Below, piece after piece: positions 1 through 7,012 of a DNA stretch of 13,514 nucleotides. A program made the translations under genes and the position numbers. A model generated the notes under the pieces. The model made no database searches. It was given only the letters and a program-made list of their open reading frames with translations, and was not told the origin of the DNA. The stretch is from Deltaproteobacteria bacterium (GTDB lineage Bacteria; Desulfobacterota_B; Binatia; UBA9968), in NCBI GenBank assembly GCA_027297485.1, contig JAPUHZ010000503.1, positions 1 through 13,514 on the forward strand, in the 5' to 3' direction. Within the stretch, counting starts at the first letter, position 1; each line of letters opens with the position of its first letter.

Positions 1-613
1 GGGAGGGTTTTTCCAGGGAGCTGTCTATGAGGTGATAAGGGCGACCGAGAATGGACTGTGGATCCCGCGAGTCCTGAATCTTCTTGATAAATGCCTCGAT
101 GGCGCCGCTATCCAGATCCTCCCAGGCGGCGTCTAAGATATGCTGCCGCTCGTAAAAGAAAGACTTCTTTGCCTCTTTTAAACTTTGGATCTGCTCCGGC
201 GGAACCGCTGGGTTCTCAGTGGCGATACGGTAAAAGGCACGTCTGCCCGCAGCCCGGTGAACTTCCAGTCCGGAACTCACCTCGAATTTGAGCAGCAAGA
301 GGTTACCCAGATGAATTCGTTCGCAGACAGGATTGAGTGGGGGATTCAACAGTGTTTGAGGGGCCTGGATCAAGGCCTGGATCTCCTCGGGAGGGTGGGG
401 AATGCCGGTGACGCTTTTGTCCGGCTCCACCCCGACCAGGAGCGTCCCTCCGTCGGCATTGGCCATCCCCGCAAGCAGGCGAACGATCTCTCGAGCCAGA
501 TCTTCACTCCGTTTTTTTTGCGGACCTCCTTTTTTGTGCTCGAAGGCGCTAATAGCCTCGAGGAATTGTCCTCGCTCCTGCCTAAGTAAAACGCCTAGCT
601 CTTCTCCTTGCAT
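1..613 (-). CDS. Schlafen/AlbA_2-domain protein, C-terminus cut by window edge
   Basis: The frame read leftwards from an ATG at 613 stays open for 204 codons and leaves the window, so the C-terminal part is missing. Residues about 10-110 resemble the AlbA_2 (Schlafen AAA-4, putative DNA-binding) domain: an LLRQERGQFLE start, then a helix (EDLAREIVRLLAGMANADGG) leading into a TLLVGVEPDKSVTGI strand, the usual hallmark. Later comes FYRIATENPAVPPEQI and then GRPYHL, which in this family precedes the second half of the protein. A GGAG lies 7 nt before the ATG and supports this start. The gene follows the M20 peptidase by 75 bp in the same direction and may be co-transcribed with it. Family members are often annotated as transcriptional regulators or ATP-binding proteins. 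The precise role here is unknown, and whether a GHKL ATPase-like C-terminus follows cannot be seen. Confidence 0.82.
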   Translation of the reverse strand, partial: MQGEELGVLLRQERGQFLEAISAFEHKKGGPQKKRSEDLAREIVRLLAGMANADGGTLLVGVEPDKSVTGIPHPPEEIQALIQAPQTLLNPPLNPVCERIHLGNLLLLKFEVSSGLEVHRAAGRRAFYRIATENPAVPPEQIQSLKEAKKSFFYERQHILDAAWEDLDSGAIEAFIKKIQDSRDPQSILGRPYHLIDSSLEKPS

Positions 614-688
614 ACGAGAACTCCGCTATCAGCAATGAGCGGTCAGCCGAAGGCAGAAAGCAGATCGCTGATGGCTAATACCAGGGCT

Positions 689-1837
689 TTAGGCTTCCGT
701 GGCGTTGAGTCGAACAATCTCCAAAACCATTTCAGCCGAGATATAAAGGTCGTTGAGGTCAAGCCATTCTTTAACCGTATGGATTTCCCGCATACCGGTC
801 GAAAGGTTCGCCACCTCCAGCCCCTTTTTGTTGAATATGTTGGCGTCACATCCCCCGCCGGTAGCCAGAATTTTGAGCTCCATTCCAAGATTGCGTGCGG
901 CGGCCCGGACGAGTTGGACAATGGCGGAGTCATCAGGGATCTCCATCCGGTCATAATCCCGTTCGATCTTTGCCTCAACAATGGCCTGAAAACGCTTCCC
1001 GTCAAGCTCCAGCACGGTGCCCAAGGTCGCTTCTTCGAGACACTGGATCATATGGCGTGTCTGTTGTTCTAACTTTTTCTCGCTGTGGCTTCTCGCCTCA
1101 CCTTTGAGAGTGACCGAATTGGGGATGATGTTCACGGCCAGCCCCCCCTGTATCTGGCCGATGTTGGCCGTCGTCTCCTCATCAATCCTGCCTAGCCTCA
1201 TCTTGGCAATTCCTTCTGCAGCTACCTGGATAGCGCTGATTCCTTTCTCCGGACACACCCCGGCATGGGCCTCTAGCCCGCGAATATGAAACTCTATGCG
1301 ATTTGCCGCAGGGGCCTTGGTAAAGAGGAAACCCACCGAGTCACTGTCCAAAACCAGGCCGGTCCGCGCCGCCAGACGGGAGACATCAAGGCACTTCGCC
1401 CCTAGAAGACCGGCCTCTTCGCAGATCGTGAATACCACATCAATATCACTGCAGGGAAGACGGTTCTCCCGCACTGCCCGCAGCACCTCACAGATGATGG
1501 CGATGCCGCTTTTATCGTCGCCGCCAAGGACAGTGCGGCCGTCGCTGCGCAGAATGTTACCCTCTAGAAGCGGCACAACACCCTCTCCCGGGACAACGGT
1601 ATCCATGTGGGCAGAGAGGAGGATAGGCTTGGAGCCGGGTAAATTGCCGGGAAAATGAGCTATGAGATTCCCCACGCTCCCGCCGATCTTCTCCCCGGCA
1701 TCATCGATCCATACCTCTCCCCCCATCTCTTCCATCTCTCTCTTGAGACGCATGGCAATGGCGTATTCCTTTCGGGAAAGGCTATCTATCTGCACTAGTT
1801 CGATGAGCAAATTTTTAAGTCGGTCTTTATGAATCAA
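689..1837 (-). CDS. M20-family metallopeptidase, PepT-like
   Basis: Predicted cytoplasmic zinc aminopeptidase that would release N-terminal residues from small peptides. The di-zinc ligand motifs appear in family order: SAHMDTV near residue 77 (His, Asp), LGGDDKSG near 107 (bridging Asp), ICEEAGLLG near 140 (catalytic Glu and ligand Glu), VLDSDS near 165, and REIHTVKEW near the C-terminus (last His). The lid/dimerisation domain sits between (EFHIRGLEAHAGVCPEKG). At 382 residues the length is normal for PepT-like proteins. The frame opens at a TTG at 1870 that overlaps the stop of the exonuclease gene. I chose the TTG at 1837 because an AGGGAGGT Shine-Dalgarno lies 7 nt before it and family similarity starts just there (IHKDRLKNLL). 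The gene is second in a minus-strand cluster after the exonuclease gene. Substrate specificity cannot be read from sequence. Confidence 0.88.
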   Translation of the reverse strand: MIHKDRLKNLLIELVQIDSLSRKEYAIAMRLKREMEEMGGEVWIDDAGEKIGGSVGNLIAHFPGNLPGSKPILLSAHMDTVVPGEGVVPLLEGNILRSDGRTVLGGDDKSGIAIICEVLRAVRENRLPCSDIDVVFTICEEAGLLGAKCLDVSRLAARTGLVLDSDSVGFLFTKAPAANRIEFHIRGLEAHAGVCPEKGISAIQVAAEGIAKMRLGRIDEETTANIGQIQGGLAVNIIPNSVTLKGEARSHSEKKLEQQTRHMIQCLEEATLGTVLELDGKRFQAIVEAKIERDYDRMEIPDDSAIVQLVRAAARNLGMELKILATGGGCDANIFNKKGLEVANLSTGMREIHTVKEWLDLNDLYISAEMVLEIVRLNATEA

Positions 1838-1844
1838 AAAGAAT

Positions 1845-1852
1845 ACCTCCCT
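1845..1852 (-). promoter_or_regulatory. ribosome binding site deciding the M20 peptidase start
   Basis: On the minus strand this reads AGGGAGGT, a near-perfect anti-16S match, 7 nt before a TTG codon at 1837-1835. The first TTG of the frame, at 1870, lies upstream of this site, so the site argues for the shorter protein. It falls 14 nt past the stop of the exonuclease gene, as expected for reinitiation within a shared transcript. Confidence 0.7.
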
Positions 1853-1866
1853 GGCTGCATGACAAC

Positions 1867-2757
1867 TCAATCTGGGTTCTCTGCGTCTAGGGCCTTGAGG
1901 AGTTGGGTAAACTCCAACTCGGTAAAAAGCTCGCGTAGCTTCTCTTTATAGGGACCTTTATAACGGAGCTGTTCTAAATCTACTTGGATCGGGACATCGC
2001 TCTTCACCGTCGCTAAATTGCGACTTAGAAAGGCCTTTTCTTTACCCTCCGTGAGGGCCCGGCGGATGCGGCCGATGCCCTTTAGGCCTGTCTTTTCCAG
2101 ATCATCCAAATGGTCAAAGAGGTTCTCCAAAGAATGGTACCTTTGAATCAGGGCAATGGCCGTCTTTTCCCCGATTCCTTTAACCCCGGGAATATTATCG
2201 GTGGAATCGCCCATCAGCCCCATGACTTCAACCACCTTTTTCGGCTCCACGCCAAATTTTTCCTTGACCGCGTCGATGCCGATCCATTTTTGCTTTGCGG
2301 TATCGAGAAGCTTGACTTCTTCAGCCACAAGCTGCATGAAATCCTTGTCTCCGGAGACAATGATGACTTCAATCCCGCGGGCAGAAAAATATTTAGAGAG
2401 GGTTGCGATGAGGTCATCGGCCTCAAATCCCACAAGTTCTAGGGCCGGGACATTCATGGCCTGCAGAACCTTTCGGATATAGGGGAACTGGGGAATGAGA
2501 TCCGCTGGGGCTTCTGGTCGGTTTGCCTTATAGTCTTGATAGATTTCGTTGCGGAACGTTTCACGACCGGCATCCAAAACAACGGCCAGGTATTCAGGCC
2601 GATGCGACTTGAGAAACTTAAGGGTCATGTTGGTGAAGCCATAGATAGCCTGAGTCGGAAGCCCTGAAGAATTGGAAAAGGGAGGGAGGGCAAAAAAGGC
2701 ACGGAAAATATAAGAGCTGCCGTCAATGAGATAAACACACGGATGTCGACCGACCAT
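1867..2757 (-). CDS. stand-alone 5'-3' exonuclease (DNA polymerase I N-terminal-like)
   Basis: A 296-residue flap/5'-3' exonuclease equivalent to the N-terminal domain of DNA polymerase I. It would remove 5' flaps or RNA primers in replication and repair. Metal-binding acidic residues are all visible: D12 (LIDGSS), D62 (VVLDAG), E112/D114/D115 (GFEADD), D137/D139 (SGDKD) and D184/D187 (GDSTDNIPG). The helix-hairpin-helix GVKGIGEKTA spans about 191-200, and the basic arch residues R69, K77 and R80 are present (FRNEIYQDYKANRP). The protein ends where polA would continue into the proofreading and polymerase domains. A stop codon and the M20 gene follow at once, so this is a free-standing exonuclease rather than a split polA remnant within view. 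The ATG at 2757 has AAGGGAG about 8 nt upstream. It is the first gene of the minus-strand cluster. No convincing -35/-10 pair was found in the 135 bp that separates it from the divergent cupin gene. Confidence 0.93.
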   Translation of the reverse strand: MVGRHPCVYLIDGSSYIFRAFFALPPFSNSSGLPTQAIYGFTNMTLKFLKSHRPEYLAVVLDAGRETFRNEIYQDYKANRPEAPADLIPQFPYIRKVLQAMNVPALELVGFEADDLIATLSKYFSARGIEVIIVSGDKDFMQLVAEEVKLLDTAKQKWIGIDAVKEKFGVEPKKVVEVMGLMGDSTDNIPGVKGIGEKTAIALIQRYHSLENLFDHLDDLEKTGLKGIGRIRRALTEGKEKAFLSRNLATVKSDVPIQVDLEQLRYKGPYKEKLRELFTELEFTQLLKALDAENPD

Positions 2758-2892
2758 AGTGGATCTCCCTTACCAAAAACAGGGTAACAAAGCTACTGAT
2801 TCAAGTCCAGATAGGGTTGATCCACACCTTCACGCGTTTATTGTGGGAGCTAAAGAGTTGTGTTACGGATTAACGATTATGGAGGGATGGGT

Positions 2893-3237
2893 ATGCAAGT
2901 TGTGAGAATTTATGCTGATAAAGATGGAACGTCACACTTCGAGGATATCGAGTTCTTATTTGAGTCTGGTAAGAGGACCGACAAATCCCCGCTCCAAGCC
3001 GCCACTGGCATCGTTGTCCATCGCGTCCCTGCGGAGCGTGTAATTGACTGGCATACTGCTCCTCGCCGGCAATACGTTGTAACGCTTTCGGGAGAATGGG
3101 AGATTGAGTGTGGAGATGGGACTGTCCGGCGCTTCAGCCCCGGCGATGTCATGCTGGCGGAGGATCAGACCGGCAAAGGCCATATTTCCCGGGTTGTTGG
3201 AAGTGAGTCGCACGTATTTATGACTGTACATTTGTAA
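2893..3237 (+). CDS. small cupin-domain protein
   Basis: A 114-residue single-domain cupin beta-barrel protein. The core runs from about residue 38 to 105: GIVVHRVPAERVIDWH, then RRQYVVTLSGEWEIECGDG, then RRFSPGDVMLAEDQTGKGH. The classical HxH metal pair of cupin motif 1 is not there; only H54 (WHTAPRRQY) and H97 (GKGH) are obvious, with E90 and D91, so metal binding is uncertain. No signal peptide or membrane segment is present. The frame is open from a GTG at 2860, but GGAGG at 2881-2885 lies 7 nt before the ATG at 2893 and decides the start. It stands alone between divergent exonuclease and co-directional recQ genes. Cupins of this size include small-molecule enzymes and sugar- or stress-related proteins of unknown role, and no substrate can be assigned. 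Confidence 0.8.
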   Translation: MQVVRIYADKDGTSHFEDIEFLFESGKRTDKSPLQAATGIVVHRVPAERVIDWHTAPRRQYVVTLSGEWEIECGDGTVRRFSPGDVMLAEDQTGKGHISRVVGSESHVFMTVHL

Positions 3238-3326
3238 CTTTTCTTTCCCCGCCTAATCACAGCATGAACGAATTACGAAGACGCATCATCTGCTTCAAAT
3301 CTCCTAACCGGCATCCTCCAAAATCG

Positions 3327-3351
3327 CTTGAATTCAAGTAGTCAATTCAAG
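3327..3351. repeat. palindrome plus direct repeat upstream of recQ
   Basis: CTTGAATTCAAG at 3327-3338 is a perfect 12-bp palindrome. Its right half, AATTCAAG, recurs at 3344-3351, 13 bp downstream. The second copy covers the position where a -35 element for the recQ promoter would sit. The arrangement could be a repressor operator, but no regulator family is recognised from it, and short AT-rich palindromes also arise by chance. Confidence 0.4.
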
Positions 3352-3364
3352 GTTGACGCCGCCT

Positions 3365-3373
3365 TGCTATAAT
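3365..3373 (+). promoter_or_regulatory. extended -10 promoter of recQ
   Basis: TGCTATAAT is an exact TGn extended -10 with a consensus TATAAT hexamer at 3368-3373. No good -35 hexamer lies at 17 bp (the bases there read ATTCAA). The TTGACG at 3353-3358 is only 9 bp away and cannot serve. Predicted transcription would begin near 3380, leaving a leader of about 19 nt before the recQ ATG. Confidence 0.6.
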
Positions 3374-3398
3374 ATTACGTCCTTCCTAAAATCAGCGT

Positions 3399-5531
3399 AT
3401 GTCCGGCACCCAGGACCTCCATCGGCTGCTGTACCAGAACTTCGGCTTTCGTGAATTCCTCGAAGGCCAACAGACTGTCATCCAGGCCATCCTAGATGGC
3501 AGGGACACGCTCGTTATCATGCCCACGGGCGGTGGAAAGTCTCTCTGCTATCAACTCCCCGCCCTCATGCTTCAGGGCATCACGATCGTCGTGTCACCGC
3601 TCATCGCGCTGATGAAGGATCAGGTGGACGGCCTTGTGGAGAAGAAAATCGCCGCCACCTTCCTCAATTCCTCGATCGCGAAGTCGGAGATGGACGACCG
3701 TATCCACCGCATGATACGTGGAGAATTTAGGCTCGTCTATATTGCGCCGGAGCGTTTCAAAAGCGAACACTTTGTCCATGCCATCGCACCATTGTCCGTA
3801 GCCTTGTTTGCCGTGGATGAAGCGCATTGCATCTCACAGTGGGGACACGACTTTCGACCCGATTACATCCGCCTCAGGTGGGTCCTTAAGGACTTGGGCC
3901 AGCCACAGGTCGTGGCGCTCACCGCAACCGCCACGCCTGAGGTGCGCCAGGACATCATGGAACAACTGGGCCTCGGCAAGTTTGGCCGTCCAACGCCGCG
4001 GGTGTTCGTCTCCGGTTTTGCCCGACACAACCTTACGCTCGCCGTTACACCGACGAAAAAGCAGGCGGAAAAACTCCGCCGCATCGCCGAGACCATCCGA
4101 AAACTCAAAACCGGGATCATCTACTGTGCTACGCGGAAGAACGTGGAGAAAGTAGCCCTGGAGCTTAAAGAGGGGGGTGTGCCCTGTATGGCTTACCACG
4201 GCGGTATGACCGATGAGCGACGGACCAACGCGCAGGCGCAGTTCATGAGCGGCCGATACAACGTTGCCGTAGCCACCAATGCCTTCGGTATGGGCATTGA
4301 CCGTCCCGATCTGCGCTTTGTGTTGCACTATGATATCCCCGGCAGTGTCGAGGCCTATTACCAGGAGGCTGGAAGGGCAGGGCGCGACGGCGAACCGGCC
4401 CGATGCGAGATGCTGTTTAACTACGCCGACGTTCGGACGCAAGAGTTTTTTATCGAAGGCTCCAACCCCACTCGCGAAATCATCGCCGGCCTCTACCATA
4501 CACTTCTTCGTCTCTGTGGGCGGGGCGCCATCGAGATGCCTATTACAGAAATTGCCCAAGCCTTGCCAGAAGCCACCAACGAGATGGCAGTGGGATCTTC
4601 GCTTATTCTGTTGGAGCGTGCCGGCTTTATCCAGCGCGACTACCGCACAGGCAGGCGCACCTATACGACGAGACTCGTAGAACCAGTAAAATCTCTGGAT
4701 CAGTTGCAGATTGATTTCATAAGACTGGACACCAAGCGGAAGCGGGATTATGCCAAGCTGCAACGGATGATCTCTTACGTTGAAACCAAAGGGTGCCGAC
4801 ATCATTTTGTCCTCAAATACTTTGACGATCGAGAGGCATCCGAGCATTGCCATGTGTGTGACAATTGCCTTTCCCGGGCGGGCTCCGGTGCGCGCACTCC
4901 GACGGAAGAAGAAACTCTCATTATTCAAAAAGCGCTTAGTTGTGTCGCACGGGTTAAGGACCGATTCGGGCGAGGGCGCATAGCGCAGGTGCTCGTAGGC
5001 TCGCGCTCGAAGGAGGTGCTTGACGCTAGGCTTGACCGTCTCTCTACCTATGGCCTGCTGTCCGACCTGGGCGCGGACTATGTGTGGAGCTTGCTCAACG
5101 CGTTGATCCGAGCCGAATGCATTGCTGTCAAGACCGGTCAGTATTCCACGATTTCGTTGACACGATTGGGGACGGAGGTCATGCGGCGCGAGAAAAAAAT
5201 TCCTCTTGTGATGCCTGCTCGTGTCGCTTCCAAGGCGATGAAAAGTCCCCGGGCAAAATCCGTCCGTCTTGCTGATCCTTATGAGAAAGGGTTGGGCGAC
5301 GGGAGATTATTGGAAGCCTTGCGAAGATGGCGGCGTGAGAAGGCCGCTGCTATGGGCAATGTGCCTGCCTATTTGCTTTACACTGATCAGACTTTGCGAG
5401 AGATCGCCCACCGCATGCCGCGAACCGAAACCGATTTGCTTGAGGTGCGCGGTATCGGTCCTGCTAAGGCTCAGCAGTTTGGGGCCGAGACGCTGGCGGT
5501 GATTCAGAGATTTGTTGGGAGGGATTCTTGA
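3399..5531 (+). CDS. recQ: ATP-dependent DNA helicase RecQ
   Basis: A 710-residue 3'-5' DNA helicase for recombination, replication-fork repair and suppression of illegitimate exchange. All RecQ parts are present in order: motif 0 with Q24 (FREFLEGQ), Walker A MPTGGGKS with K47, motif II DEAH at 140-143 followed by the RecQ aromatic-rich loop CISQWGHDFRPDY, motif III ALTATAT, and motif VI QEAGRAGRDG. The RQC zinc site has Cys 466, 484, 487 and 490. A C-terminal HRDC domain spans about 630-705 (LLEVRGIGPAKAQQFG). The length is a little above the roughly 610 of E. coli RecQ because of a longer linker between winged helix and HRDC. The start is the ATG at 3399. There is no Shine-Dalgarno, but the promoter at 3365-3373 leaves only a short leader. 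Local GC looks higher than in the pyruvate dehydrogenase genes (about 62% at 3961-4020 versus 45% at 8941-9000, counted by eye). Converges with lpd after 44 bp. Confidence 0.97.
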   Translation: MSGTQDLHRLLYQNFGFREFLEGQQTVIQAILDGRDTLVIMPTGGGKSLCYQLPALMLQGITIVVSPLIALMKDQVDGLVEKKIAATFLNSSIAKSEMDDRIHRMIRGEFRLVYIAPERFKSEHFVHAIAPLSVALFAVDEAHCISQWGHDFRPDYIRLRWVLKDLGQPQVVALTATATPEVRQDIMEQLGLGKFGRPTPRVFVSGFARHNLTLAVTPTKKQAEKLRRIAETIRKLKTGIIYCATRKNVEKVALELKEGGVPCMAYHGGMTDERRTNAQAQFMSGRYNVAVATNAFGMGIDRPDLRFVLHYDIPGSVEAYYQEAGRAGRDGEPARCEMLFNYADVRTQEFFIEGSNPTREIIAGLYHTLLRLCGRGAIEMPITEIAQALPEATNEMAVGSSLILLERAGFIQRDYRTGRRTYTTRLVEPVKSLDQLQIDFIRLDTKRKRDYAKLQRMISYVETKGCRHHFVLKYFDDREASEHCHVCDNCLSRAGSGARTPTEEETLIIQKALSCVARVKDRFGRGRIAQVLVGSRSKEVLDARLDRLSTYGLLSDLGADYVWSLLNALIRAECIAVKTGQYSTISLTRLGTEVMRREKKIPLVMPARVASKAMKSPRAKSVRLADPYEKGLGDGRLLEALRRWRREKAAAMGNVPAYLLYTDQTLREIAHRMPRTETDLLEVRGIGPAKAQQFGAETLAVIQRFVGRDS

Positions 5532-5575
5532 AGCTGTTTGCGGCTTATTGTGCGTGAGCGGGTCTTCGTTGCTCG

Positions 5576-6991
5576 TCAAGACCTCTTTCGGCTAAAGGCA
5601 TGGGTGGCATGACCGTAAAAGAGTTCGGCGCATTCCATGAGGGTCTCGGATAGAGTGGGATGGGGATGAACGGATTCCGCCAGGTCTTTAGCGGTTGCCG
5701 CCATCTCAATGGCCAGGACGCCTTCGCTGATGAGCTCCCCGGCGCCATAGCCCGTAATACCGACGCCAAGGATACGCTCCGTTTCCGGCTCAAGGAGCAG
5801 TTTGGTAACCCCATCCGGCCGGTCGAGAGTCAAGGCCCTGCCCGAAGCCGACCAGGGAAACCTTGAGACCTGCACTCGGATTCCCTTTTGCTTGGCCTCC
5901 GTTTCCGTTAATCCACACCAGGCCACTTCCGGGTCAGTAAAAACAACGGCGGGAATAACGATATTGTCAAAGGCGCTTGCTTCACCGGTGATCACTTCTA
6001 CGGCAATTCTCGCCTCCTTGGTGGCTCTATGAGCTAAGAGAGCGCCACCGTTAACATCGCCAATAGCGTAAATATTAGGATCCGAAGTCTGTTGTTGTGG
6101 ATTGCACTGGATAAATCCATTATCGTCCTTGGTGACTTTGGTGTTTTCAAGTCCCATATCGGTATAATTGGGAACGCGGCCAACGCTAACCAATACACGG
6201 TCGTAGAGCTCTTCTTTCCGTTGCCCTTGAACCTCCATGGCCACTTTGATTTGCTTCTTGCTGGTAGCCATCTTCAGCACCTTGGTGTTGAGGCGTATTT
6301 CCCTGAAGGCCTTTTCGGCGTATCGCCTCACGGGGCGAGCAAGGTCGGAATCTATCCCCGGTAATATAGAATTCAAGGCCTCAACCAATACGATATTGCT
6401 TCCCAGGGAGGCATAGACTGTCCCTAATTCCATCCCGATATACCCAGCGCCTACCACCAAGAGATTTTCGGGAATCTCTTCCAGCTTCAGAGCCTCATTC
6501 GAGGTCATAATGCGTCGGTTCCCTAAATCAAAGGCATGGGGAAGGGCCGGCTTGGTTCCCACGGCAATAATGGCCTTTTCGTAGTTGATAAACTTTTGGC
6601 CTTCTTGGGTTTCGACTCTCAGGGTCCGGGAGTCTTCAAAGTGGCCTCTTCCATGTAAAAGTTCGACGCCTCTCTTTTGGCTGAGGCCGTTGAGACCCTG
6701 GGCCAACTTTTCTATGATAGATTCTGTCCAACGGCGCATTTTGTCTAGGTTGATTTTGGGTGTGCTGAAACTGATTCCCCTCACAGTGGATTCCTTGGCC
6801 TCGGTGATCAGTTTTGTGGCATGGAGCAAAGCCTTGGACGGGATGCATCCGTGATTGAGACAGACCCCCCCGAGACGTTTGTCTTGCTCCACCAGGATAA
6901 CCCTCTTACCTTTATCGGCGGCATAGAAAGCCGCGGCGTAACCGCCAGGCCCTGCGCCTACAACCACGATGTCAGTCTTAATCGGTTTCAT
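5576..6991 (-). CDS. lpdA: dihydrolipoyl dehydrogenase (E3)
   Basis: A 471-residue FAD flavoprotein that reoxidises dihydrolipoyl groups on E2 and passes electrons to NAD+. The FAD-binding VVGAGPGGYAAA is at residues 10-21, and the redox disulfide is C44/C49 in GGVCLNHGCIPSK. A second Rossmann motif for NAD is near residue 180 (VVGAGYIGMELG), and AIGDVNGGALLAHRA closes the second FAD site. The C-terminal interface carries the catalytic pair H444 and E449 in HPHPTLSE. Every residue needed for activity is visible and the length is typical. The ATG at 6991 is preceded by GGGTGG about 5 nt upstream. It lies 21 bp after aceF, last in the aceE-aceF-lpd operon, which argues for service in pyruvate dehydrogenase. 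It could also serve other 2-oxoacid dehydrogenases or the glycine cleavage system. It ends 44 bp from the convergent recQ. Confidence 0.96.
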   Translation of the reverse strand: MKPIKTDIVVVGAGPGGYAAAFYAADKGKRVILVEQDKRLGGVCLNHGCIPSKALLHATKLITEAKESTVRGISFSTPKINLDKMRRWTESIIEKLAQGLNGLSQKRGVELLHGRGHFEDSRTLRVETQEGQKFINYEKAIIAVGTKPALPHAFDLGNRRIMTSNEALKLEEIPENLLVVGAGYIGMELGTVYASLGSNIVLVEALNSILPGIDSDLARPVRRYAEKAFREIRLNTKVLKMATSKKQIKVAMEVQGQRKEELYDRVLVSVGRVPNYTDMGLENTKVTKDDNGFIQCNPQQQTSDPNIYAIGDVNGGALLAHRATKEARIAVEVITGEASAFDNIVIPAVVFTDPEVAWCGLTETEAKQKGIRVQVSRFPWSASGRALTLDRPDGVTKLLLEPETERILGVGITGYGAGELISEGVLAIEMAATAKDLAESVHPHPTLSETLMECAELFYGHATHAFSRKRS

Positions 6992-7012
6992 TTATTCCAC
7001 CCACCAGTTGCT

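Noticed and set aside
185..1072. Plus-strand open frames of 134 and 154 codons
   Set aside because: They are antisense to the AlbA_2 and M20 genes, which have clear family motifs and ribosome binding sites on the minus strand.
3353..3373. TTGACG plus TATAAT as a classical sigma-70 promoter
   Set aside because: The spacer is only 9 bp, far from the needed 16-18 bp; the extended -10 reading is better.
3834..4928. Open frame of 364 codons on the minus strand inside recQ
   Set aside because: It lies antisense to a helicase with intact motifs, shows no recognisable domain, and is explained by the high-GC codon pattern of recQ.
5527..5581. Inverted repeat CTTGA ... TCAAG between recQ and lpd as a terminator
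   Set aside because: The stem is only 5-6 bp with a loop of about 45 nt and no T-run on either strand.
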